From Bradymonas sediminis (GTDB lineage Bacteria > Myxococcota_A > Bradymonadia > Bradymonadales > Bradymonadaceae): a stretch of 64,000 nt of DNA. Each line of letters opens with the position of its first letter. Position 1 is the stretch's first letter. The notes beneath the pieces are model-generated. The model worked only from the letters and a program-made list of their open reading frames with translations, was not told where the DNA came from and searched no databases. The translations under genes and the position numbers were made by a program. The stretch covers positions 4,061,001 to 4,125,000 of the forward strand of contig NZ_CP030032.1 in assembly GCF_003258315.1 (NCBI RefSeq), read 5' to 3'. Positions 54,771 to 64,000 of the stretch are shown piece after piece.

Positions 54771-56762
54771 ATGTCTTATATAGTCCTCGCCCGAAAATGG
54801 CGCCCGCGATATTTTGAAGAAGTTGTGGGCCAGGAGCATGTGGCGCGCACGTTGATCAACTCCATCGATCAGAACCGCGTTGCCCACGCCTACCTCTTTT
54901 GCGGCACCCGTGGTGTCGGAAAGACCACCACCGCGCGGATCCTTGCCAAGGCGCTCAACTGCAAAAATGGCCCGACCGCCACGCCCTGCTACGAGTGCTC
55001 CTCCTGCACAGAGATTCACGAGGGCCAGTCGACCGACGTCTTCGAGATCGACGGCGCGTCGAACCGCGGCATCAACGAGATCCGCGAGCTGCGCGAGGGC
55101 GTGCGCTACGCCCCCAGCCGCGACCGCTACAAAATCTACATCATTGACGAGGTTCATATGCTCACCAACGAGGCGTTCAACGCCTTGTTGAAGACGCTCG
55201 AAGAGCCGCCGTCGCACGCCCATTTTATCTTCGCGACCACCGAGCCCCAGAAGATCCCGGTCACCATCTTGAGCCGGTGTCAGCGCTTTGACTTCAAGCG
55301 CATCGGCCAAAACGACATCGTCGCGCACCTGCAGCACCTGTCAAACGCCGAGAATATCACCGCCGAGAAGGCCGCCTTGCAGCTCATCGCCCGCCAGGCC
55401 AACGGCGGCATGCGCGACGCGCTGAGCCTGATGGACCAGGTTATCAGCTTCGCCGGTGATTCCTTCGACGAGGCGCAGGTTGCCCAGATTTTGGGCGTCG
55501 CCAACCGCAAGCACCTCTTCGAGCTGAGCGAGGCCGTCATCGCCCGCGACGCCGAAGCTGCCCTGGCGGTGCTCGGCGAGGTGGACCGCTATGGCTATGA
55601 TTTAAAGCAATTTTCGACCGAATTGGTCACGCATTTTCGCGACCTGGTGGTCACCCGCGTGGTCAAGAACCCGGAGCGGGTCACCAGCCTGACCGAGAGC
55701 GAATTGCGCCAGGTCGCCGAGCAGGTCGACGGGCAGCCGGTGGAGCTTTTGCACCGCTATTTCGCCGTCATGGCCGACGGCGCCCAGGAGATGATTCGCT
55801 CGCCGTACCCACGCCTGATCTTCGAGATGACGCTGGTGCGCCTGGCCCAACTCGAGCCGCTCGACAGCCTGACGCTTTTGGTGGACCGCCTCGAATCCTT
55901 GGAGGGCGTGCTGGCGGACGACGCGTTGATCGACATCACGCCGGCCGCGGCGCCCGCTAAAAAAAAAAGAACCCCGCTGACGCCTGATCCGGCCCAGGCG
56001 AGCGCTGCGCCGGCGCCCGCCGCGCCGGTAGCGACGCCCCCGCCTCAGCCCGCAGCGCCCGAGCCCGAAGCCCCCGCGCCTCCGGCGCCCAAACCGCCCG
56101 AAGCGACCGTCAACGACGGCGGGCAGCCGTTGCCGGAACCGGTCGAGGAAGTCGCGCCGGTCGCCGAAGTCGCGCCCGTGGAAGAAGCCGCGCCGGTCGC
56201 CGAAGTCGCGCCCGTGGAAGAAGCCGCGCCGGTCGCCGAAGTCGCGCCCGCGGAAGAAGCCGCGCCCGTGGTACAAATATCGCCGACGCCCGCAGCCACG
56301 CAGCCCATCGATCCCGATGCCCCACAGCCCACGCTCGAAGAGCTCCTCGCCCTGCCGGCGCGCGAGCGCTGGCGCGCGTTGGTCGAGCATATCCGCTTGA
56401 GCGCCGCGCCGGTCGCCGCCACCTGCGAGCACGCCCACCTGCAGCGCATCGAGAACAACGAGCTCGTCATCAGCCTGGCGCCGAGCTACCTGCTCTTCCT
56501 CAAAGAAGAGGGGCGCACCGAGATCGTCGAGGCCGGACTCCGCGAGCTCTTCGGCCCGGATTGGACGCTCAGCGTGGTGCCTAGCGATAGCGAAGAGGCG
56601 ACCCTTACCGAGACGCTTACCTTCGCGGCCGAGCGCGACGCGATCCTCGCCCAGCGCAAGGTCGACCTGGAAGAGGCGATGACTCAACACCCGAAGGTCA
56701 TCGAGGCCCGCGAGCTCTTCGAGCCGGACGCCGAGCGGGTCGCGGTGGAGCTGCACGAATAA
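54771..56762 (+). CDS. dnaX: DNA polymerase III subunit tau (and probably gamma)
   Basis: A 663-residue clamp-loader subunit that loads the sliding clamp and links polymerases at the fork. The ATG at 54771 opens on MSYIVLARKWRPRYFEEVVGQ, the invariant DnaX start; the longer frame to 54528 runs through repeats and is rejected. Walker A is GTRGVGKT, the zinc-site Cys are in CKNGPTATPCYECSSC, and the Walker B region is IIDEVHML. The Ala/Pro/Glu linker (about 390-520) carries three 12-residue AEVAPVEEAAPV repeats. An A10 run at codons 397-399 with stops just downstream in both other frames suggests a short gamma form. A bidirectional terminator follows. Confidence 0.96.
   Translation: MSYIVLARKWRPRYFEEVVGQEHVARTLINSIDQNRVAHAYLFCGTRGVGKTTTARILAKALNCKNGPTATPCYECSSCTEIHEGQSTDVFEIDGASNRGINEIRELREGVRYAPSRDRYKIYIIDEVHMLTNEAFNALLKTLEEPPSHAHFIFATTEPQKIPVTILSRCQRFDFKRIGQNDIVAHLQHLSNAENITAEKAALQLIARQANGGMRDALSLMDQVISFAGDSFDEAQVAQILGVANRKHLFELSEAVIARDAEAALAVLGEVDRYGYDLKQFSTELVTHFRDLVVTRVVKNPERVTSLTESELRQVAEQVDGQPVELLHRYFAVMADGAQEMIRSPYPRLIFEMTLVRLAQLEPLDSLTLLVDRLESLEGVLADDALIDITPAAAPAKKKRTPLTPDPAQASAAPAPAAPVATPPPQPAAPEPEAPAPPAPKPPEATVNDGGQPLPEPVEEVAPVAEVAPVEEAAPVAEVAPVEEAAPVAEVAPAEEAAPVVQISPTPAATQPIDPDAPQPTLEELLALPARERWRALVEHIRLSAAPVAATCEHAHLQRIENNELVISLAPSYLLFLKEEGRTEIVEAGLRELFGPDWTLSVVPSDSEEATLTETLTFAAERDAILAQRKVDLEEAMTQHPKVIEARELFEPDAERVAVELHE
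55959..55987 (+). promoter_or_regulatory. A10 slippery run with immediate stops in both alternative frames
   Basis: Ten A residues (55959-55968) read AAA AAA AAA AGA in the tau frame. A -1 shift reads to TGA at 55985-55987. A +1 shift reads to TGA at 55978-55980. Transcriptional slippage or ribosomal frameshifting here would yield a gamma-like product of about 402-405 residues, as known for dnaX of E. coli and Thermus. Confidence 0.7.
56163..56270 (+). repeat. 36-bp in-frame repeat in dnaX linker
   Basis: Three copies of a 36-base unit start at 56163, 56199 and 56235 and encode AEVAPVEEAAPV. They lie in the flexible tau linker. Confidence 0.85.
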
Positions 56763-56782
56763 GAGACAGCCTAGCGTAAAAT

Positions 56783-56815
56783 GGAGCGCGCGAATTCTAG
56801 AAATTCGCGCGCTCC
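56783..56815. terminator. bidirectional terminator between dnaX and convergent lipoprotein gene
   Basis: GGAGCGCGCGAATT (56783-56796) pairs perfectly with AATTCGCGCGCTCC (56802-56815) around CTAGA. TTTTTTTATT follows on the plus strand. It also abuts the stop of the minus-strand gene at 56820. Confidence 0.95.
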
Positions 56816-56819
56816 TTTT

Positions 56820-57671
56820 TTATTCGGAGCCCCCTAAACCGGGCGCATCAATCCGCGCGCGCAGCGAATTGATGAGGTTGCTGCGGAACCGATCCTGGGC
56901 GTCCGCGCAGTTCTGCAGCGGCGTGGAGTACATAAAATACGAATGCGTGGGGGCGTCGAGGCTGGCGTCCAGGTCTACCTGCGCGTGCGGAGCTTTCAAA
57001 AAGCCACCCCTTAAACAATCCGTCACCGGGATTCGAACGAGCCAATCCGCCACGTCGAGCCCAATGATAAGTGACTCCTCGGTGAGCAGCGGCGCGTTGA
57101 TCACGGCGGACAGGGTCAGGTGGAACCGAAAGTCGACGGCCAACTCGCGAATCGCGTTATCGGCCTCGAAGCTCGCGCGCGCCTCCAGGGTGCTCAGCGG
57201 CGAGGTCGGCGAGGAGACCGGGGCGAGGTCGACGTCGACGCGGCGATAATCCAGGGAGGGGATTCGCCAGAAGCGCCGATTCCCCCCCTGTTTTCGGGTG
57301 TCCAGATCAACCCGAAACGGCCCCCGCAGGCTCAAGTATTCGCCCTGGCATTCGAGCCCCTGAGAGAATTCGGGGCTCCGATAGTCAATCGTATCGCAGG
57401 ATGAAGTGGTCGGTAACTTCAGGTGAATCGCGTCCACGCCGAGGTGCGCGGCGGTCAGCGAATAGACGGTGCCGCGCGGGTCCTCGAAGCGAATCAGCGG
57501 ATTCGTCGCCCCCTGGGCGCTGCTCTCAAAGGAGCTAAAGGCCTCAAAATAGACCCGCGACGCGTCGTCGGCGGCGCCGAGCGCGGCCCCCTCGGCGTCC
57601 CCTCCACACCCGACGCCCCCGCCGGTGCCAACCAGGAGCATTGCGACAACGATACCTCGAAGACCAAGCAT
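56820..57671 (-). CDS. putative lipoprotein of unknown function
   Basis: A 283-residue protein started at the ATG at 57671, which opens on a signal peptide with a GVGCGG lipobox at about Cys22. The frame extends to 57824, but the added 51 residues would bury the signal peptide and are not favoured. I recognise no domain. The mature part is beta-rich with paired Cys residues (CDTIDYRSPEFSQGLEC, VTDC, QNC). No clear ribosome-binding site is visible, so the start is uncertain. It is convergent with dnaX. Confidence 0.7.
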   Translation of the reverse strand: MLGLRGIVVAMLLVGTGGGVGCGGDAEGAALGAADDASRVYFEAFSSFESSAQGATNPLIRFEDPRGTVYSLTAAHLGVDAIHLKLPTTSSCDTIDYRSPEFSQGLECQGEYLSLRGPFRVDLDTRKQGGNRRFWRIPSLDYRRVDVDLAPVSSPTSPLSTLEARASFEADNAIRELAVDFRFHLTLSAVINAPLLTEESLIIGLDVADWLVRIPVTDCLRGGFLKAPHAQVDLDASLDAPTHSYFMYSTPLQNCADAQDRFRSNLINSLRARIDAPGLGGSE

Positions 57672-58176
57672 CCAGCTGCGACCCGGCCCGGGACAAATGG
57701 CCACGCACGGATGCCACGGCGATTTGGCGTTCTTAAAGTCGACCAATGCACTCCCCCATGGCTCTGGTTTATGGAGCAAATCACATAGTGAAAAGGTCGA
57801 CGATTCGCAGTGAAAGTCGAGCATCTACTCTGAAATATAAATGCGACGCCCCCTCGATTCATGATCAAATATACGCTATTTTACGGGAGCTGAGTTTGGC
57901 GAAAAACGGCAGACTTTCAGGAGCATAGAGGGATTCTCCCCCCCGCGCCCTCGGGCCACGAGCGCGACCTGTCCAGAGTCCCCCCGCATTCGCTTGCATT
58001 GCTCGCCCACTTTCATTAGAACGCCCATCTAATTGGATAGTATCCAGCATAAACAATAGTAATCTTTAGAAATCTCGCTGAAGAGAGCGCAACGGTGTTC
58101 ACCGTTTATCCGCCCTCCAGAGCGTAACCCATAAATAAAGACGTTTTTTTAACGACTGACTTCGACCGAGAAAATT
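57672..58176. other. divergent intergenic region
   Basis: About 500 bases separate the minus-strand lipoprotein gene and the TSP3/FG-GAP gene. The region becomes AT-rich towards 58176, where the promoter of the plus-strand gene is likely. I see no RNA gene or repeat. Confidence 0.35.
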
Positions 58177-61077
<2,901 letters not shown>

Positions 61078-61099
61078 TCGTGTGTAGCAGCTAAGCCCC

Positions 61100-61134
61100 A
61101 AAAGGCCCGCCAACCTCAGGTTGGCGGGCCTTTT
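61100..61134 (+). terminator. intrinsic terminator of TSP3 gene
   Basis: AAAAGGCCCGCCAACC (61100-61115) pairs perfectly with GGTTGGCGGGCCTTTT (61119-61134) around TCA. It lies 23 bases after the stop. Confidence 0.9.
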
Positions 61135-61273
61135 GGTGTAAGCCTGATGCCTTTTTTTGGCATCGTCCGCGTCGGACTTCAAACACCGATGAATATCGCC
61201 CGCGGCGGCGCGTCTACCGGCACGCACGCATATTTTAGAACGCTAAACTTAAATATTATTGGAAGATTAACCC

Positions 61274-62821
61274 ATGCAAACCCTGAAGATCGTCTCCTTT
61301 AGCGCCCCGTTTTTATTCGCCCTCGCCGTCAACCCCGCCTCGGCCTTCGCCCAGACCACGGTCCCGGGCGGAAACCTGATCAATCAGACGTGGACCCAGG
61401 CCAATAGTCCCTATATCGTCCAGGGCGATTTGACGGTGCCCGCCGGCTCAACCTTCACCATCGAGGCCGGGGTTGAAGTGCGCTTCGACCCCGGCGACCA
61501 GCAAGCCTCTGGACAGAACACCGAGCTCAGTGAGTTCACCGTCCACGGCACCCTTGCGGTCAACGGAACGGCAGACGCCCCCGTTTCGTTTGCCAGCAAC
61601 GGCGCCCCGGACCACTCCACCTGGTATGGCATCCTCATTGAACCCGACGCCTCGGCGACCATCGCCCACGCCACGCTCAAGGACGCGTTTTTGGGCATCC
61701 AATCCGACGCCCCCACCACTTTTAGCCTCACGCGATCTGAACTCTCCAACATCCAGTTCTACGGCGTACATATTTAGGAGGGCAGCGCCGAGCTCGACGG
61801 GGTCAGGGTCCACGACTGCACCCACGGCATAAAGATCGACGCCGAAACCACCAGCACCCTTCATAATATCTTGGCCTACGACAATCTGGGGCACGGCGTG
61901 ATCGTCGCGACTAGCGCCTCCAGCAGCGACCTATCGCTCACGGTTCATAGCTCGACATTTCATAATAACGGCGCGAGCGGCGTCTCCCTGGCCTGTAACG
62001 GCCAAGGCCGAGCGACGGTCGAAGTCTATAACTCGCTCGCGACAAATAATTCGAATGTCGGACTCGAGAGTTCGAAATCCCCCGGCACCTGCCGCATCAA
62101 CGCGAGCTATTCGAATGCCTGGGGAAATGGCAGCGGCGATCTATCCCGCATCTCCGCGCGTGACGGGATGCGCTCCGCCAACCCTCAATATGTCGACGCC
62201 GCGAACGGTGATTTCCGACTCCAACCCAGCAGCGTCGCCATCGACTCGGGCACGGACATCGGCGCGCCCGCCCATGATATCGACGGGGCCGCGCGTCCGT
62301 TTAACGGCGACGGGATAAACGGCGCCGAATACGATATGGGCGCCTACGAATTTGGCGCGACGTTCGCGGCCTGCGGCGACGGCGTCGTCGCTCAGGACGA
62401 GGAGTGTGACGACGGCAATCTCGAAGACGGCGATGGTTGCAGCAGCGCGTGCGTCATCGAGGATGACGGCGGCGGCGATGTCGGAGTAGATGCTGGCCCC
62501 GACGCGGGTCTCGACGCGGGCTTCGATTCGGGCCCTGATGCGGCGCCGGATGCCGGCGGCAGGTATGACGGCGGCAGGCATGACGGCGAAGACGAGTTCA
62601 TCGATGACGACATCGGCGAAGACCAACTCGACGACGCTGGTCACAGCAATGAGGACCCAGCTGACAGCGGGACGCCAGGCAAAAAAGGCTCCGAAGGTTG
62701 CGGCTGCTCCGCCACCTCGGGTACGCCCACGCCCGGCTCCCTGGCGCTGATCGCCCTGGGCGCAGGCCTGCTGTTCATCCGTCGGCGCGCCGCGTCGCGA
62801 AAAACCCCGCCGATGGCGTAA
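61274..62821 (+). pseudogene. beta-helix MYXO-CTERM-like surface protein interrupted by in-frame TAG
   Basis: A reading frame of about 515 codons broken by one amber codon at 61775-61777. Part 1 (61274-61777) has a signal peptide (to SAFAQ) and the start of a right-handed parallel beta-helix (VPAGSTFTIEAGVEVRFDPGD). Part 2 continues in the same frame without a gap (EGSAELDGVRVHDC onward), with beta-helix turns and the ANPQYVDAANGDFRLQPSSVAIDSG block typical of choice-of-anchor/beta-helix proteins. Then come a Cys-rich repeat (ACGDGVVAQDEECDDGNLEDGDGCSSAC), an Asp/Gly linker and a CxC-membrane helix-Arg tail like MYXO-CTERM. A single CAG to TAG change would explain it. Part 2 could also start at TTG 61871, but it would lack a signal peptide. 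It could be a pseudogene, readthrough or a sequence error. Confidence 0.7.
61775..61777 (+). other. in-frame amber codon splitting the beta-helix gene
   Basis: TAG follows FYGVHI and precedes EGSAEL with no frame change. The flanking protein sequence is continuous. Confidence 0.9.
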
Positions 62822-62844
62822 TGAGCGCCTAGCCGCAAGACCCA

Positions 62845-62878
62845 AAGGCCCGCCGTTCTGAACGAACCGGCGGGCCTT
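62845..62878 (+). terminator. intrinsic terminator of beta-helix gene
   Basis: AAGGCCCGCCG (62845-62855) pairs with CGGCGGGCCTT (62868-62878), followed by CTACTTTCTC. It uses nearly the same GGCCCGCC core as the terminator at 61100. Confidence 0.85.
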
Positions 62879-63123
62879 CTACTTTCTCAGCCGTCTATCA
62901 TCGGATCCCCGAAACGCTGCAATATTTCCTCGCCGGCGACTCGCGCCTCATCGCTCATGGGGCCGAAGCCGGACGCCCGGAGCGCTTGCCTACCACCCCG
63001 ATCACCCTCACCTCCAACACGCCGATCGACATCGCGGCTAAAAGCACTTCATCGCCGCCGCCGGGCGGGCGTGAGGGAACCTTCGGGCGTGCCCACGGTC
63101 CAATTAACTGCCGCGCAGACAAG
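62879..63123. other. intergenic region, nothing recognised
   Basis: I see no supported gene between the terminator and the promoter area of the TPR gene. Short open frames here lack family features. Confidence 0.35.
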
Positions 63124-63150
63124 TTGCGTACATCTTTGCTAGTATATGAT
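63124..63150 (+). promoter_or_regulatory. possible promoter of TPR gene
   Basis: TTGCGT (63124-63129) and TATGAT (63145-63150) resemble -35 and -10 boxes, but the 15-base spacing is short. They lie about 45 bases upstream of the ATG at 63194 in the only AT-rich part of the gap. Confidence 0.3.
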
Positions 63151-63193
63151 TTGATAGCGCCAAAGTTCTCTCAAAAACGCCTGAGATTTTGCC

Positions 63194-64000
63194 ATGAAAA
63201 AACGTTTGATGATCACCCTCGGAATCTGTGCCTCGACCGCTCTTATGCTGGCCGTGCCCGCCACGATCCAGGTCGCGGCGGCCGAGGAAGCCGGCGAGGA
63301 AGCATCCCTGACGGGTCCGGCGAAATTGCTCGACACCGCCGAACTTCTGTATCACGGCGGCGAGTGGTCCAAGGCGATTAAAGCCTACCAGAAGGCGTAT
63401 AATGAAACGCCGGCGACGAGCCCCTATAAGGCCGAGGCGGCTCTCGGGTGGAGCAGCCTTTTGTGGCAGCAGGGGTCGTATAGGGAGGCCGCCAAGCGTA
63501 TCGACCAGGCCCTTAAATTGGCCGAGGAACTCAAATTTGACTCCGCCATCGGCCGTATGCTTCTGACCAAAGGTCAAATCGAGGCGAGCCGTGGCCAACT
63601 AGGTAAAGCCGAGAACACGCTGACGATCTGCGTGAAGTCGGCGCGCGACCAGGGCGACCAAGCCTTCGCCTCGCTATGCTCCATCAACAAGCGCCTGGTG
63701 CGCCAATTGCGGGGGCGTCCGGTCGGCCCGCAGAGCGACTACCAGGCGGATATCACGCAGTTAAAGTCGGCCGGCACACCTCTGTCGGTCGGCTCTTCGC
63801 TATCTCGAACCGCCGGATTCTACGAGAAAAACGGCGACCTCGACCGCGCTCTCGCGCTGCTCAAGGAGGCGCAGACCCACTACGACCGGGCCCAGAGCGT
63901 GCCGGCGAAGTTGCGAAACCGCATGCATATCGCAAAGCTCCTGCAGGACCAGGGCAACCACGCCGAGGCGCGACCCTACCTGGCCGGCAAGGTCGCCCAA
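63194..64000 (+). CDS. exported TPR-repeat protein, partial (runs off window)
   Basis: An open frame of at least 269 codons with no stop before the window end. The ATG at 63194 opens on a signal peptide (MKKRLMITLGICASTALMLAVPATIQVAAA). The rest is made of helix pairs with the tetratricopeptide rhythm (LLYHGGEWSKAIKAYQKAY, SLLWQQGSYREAAKRIDQALKLAEE, GRMLLTKGQIEASRGQLGKAENTL, GFYEKNGDLDRALALLKEAQTHY). It is probably a periplasmic scaffold for protein-protein contacts. Anything C-terminal to these repeats lies outside the window. Confidence 0.8.
   Translation, partial: MKKRLMITLGICASTALMLAVPATIQVAAAEEAGEEASLTGPAKLLDTAELLYHGGEWSKAIKAYQKAYNETPATSPYKAEAALGWSSLLWQQGSYREAAKRIDQALKLAEELKFDSAIGRMLLTKGQIEASRGQLGKAENTLTICVKSARDQGDQAFASLCSINKRLVRQLRGRPVGPQSDYQADITQLKSAGTPLSVGSSLSRTAGFYEKNGDLDRALALLKEAQTHYDRAQSVPAKLRNRMHIAKLLQDQGNHAEARPYLAGKVAQ

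Overview
The window is a high-GC chromosomal segment from a Gram-negative, deltaproteobacterium-like organism. My best guess is the predatory Bradymonadales/myxobacterial neighbourhood. This is inferred from many secreted lipoproteins with DxD or Cys-rich repeats, thrombospondin type 3 repeats with FG-GAP repeats, an AgmX/PglI-type C-terminal domain, a MYXO-CTERM-like tail, and outer-membrane zinc uptake genes. No rRNA, tRNA, CRISPR array, phage or insertion sequence was seen. Genes are dense and several end at strong stem-loop terminators.

Layout. Positions 194-6129 (minus) hold four paralogous secreted endonuclease I lipoproteins, with clpP and a small lipoprotein gene between the first and the other three. 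Positions 6405-9398 (plus) encode an AsmA-like protein fused to a peptidoglycan glycosyltransferase (GT51) domain. It converges on an acyl-CoA dehydrogenase (9401-11191, minus). Two giant paralogous PPC/P-domain lipoproteins follow (11409-17885), then plsB (18093-21110). Positions 21514-24047 (plus) hold a three-gene cluster ending in a protein that reads as an F1-ATPase alpha/beta relative with no P-loop. Next come a long-chain acyl-CoA ligase (24262-26028), an EpmA-like lysyltransferase (26159-27547), a double-domain alkaline phosphatase whose second domain is catalytically dead (27557-30154), an 85-bp tandem repeat array (30268-30917), a DUF4442 hotdog protein, and hutU.

Positions 33228-41207 contain an AgmX/PglI-domain protein, a GNAT acetyltransferase, an RhlE-type RNA helicase, a pair of arrestin-like membrane proteins coupled to a P-loop ATPase, and a CysZ/EI24 protein. 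Positions 41371-49075 hold two giant DUF3857/transglutaminase paralogues, one with an intact triad and one degenerate. Positions 49155-54317 form a zinc acquisition operon: a small membrane protein, an outer-membrane barrel, a His-rich lipoprotein, and ZnuA, ZnuC and ZnuB. A non-coding repeat block (54337-54640) precedes dnaX (54771-56762), which carries an A10 slippery run flanked by immediate stops in both alternative frames. The right end holds a lipoprotein, a TSP3/FG-GAP lipoprotein, a beta-helix MYXO-CTERM protein split by an in-frame TAG, and the start of a TPR protein that runs off the window.

Themes. Much of the coding capacity goes to the cell envelope and to extracellular hydrolysis (DNA, phosphate esters), metal capture and lipid handling. 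A second theme is duplication followed by loss of catalytic residues: the phosphatase domain, the transglutaminase, and the F1-like protein. The pseudo-F1 cluster is the best candidate for an undescribed system.
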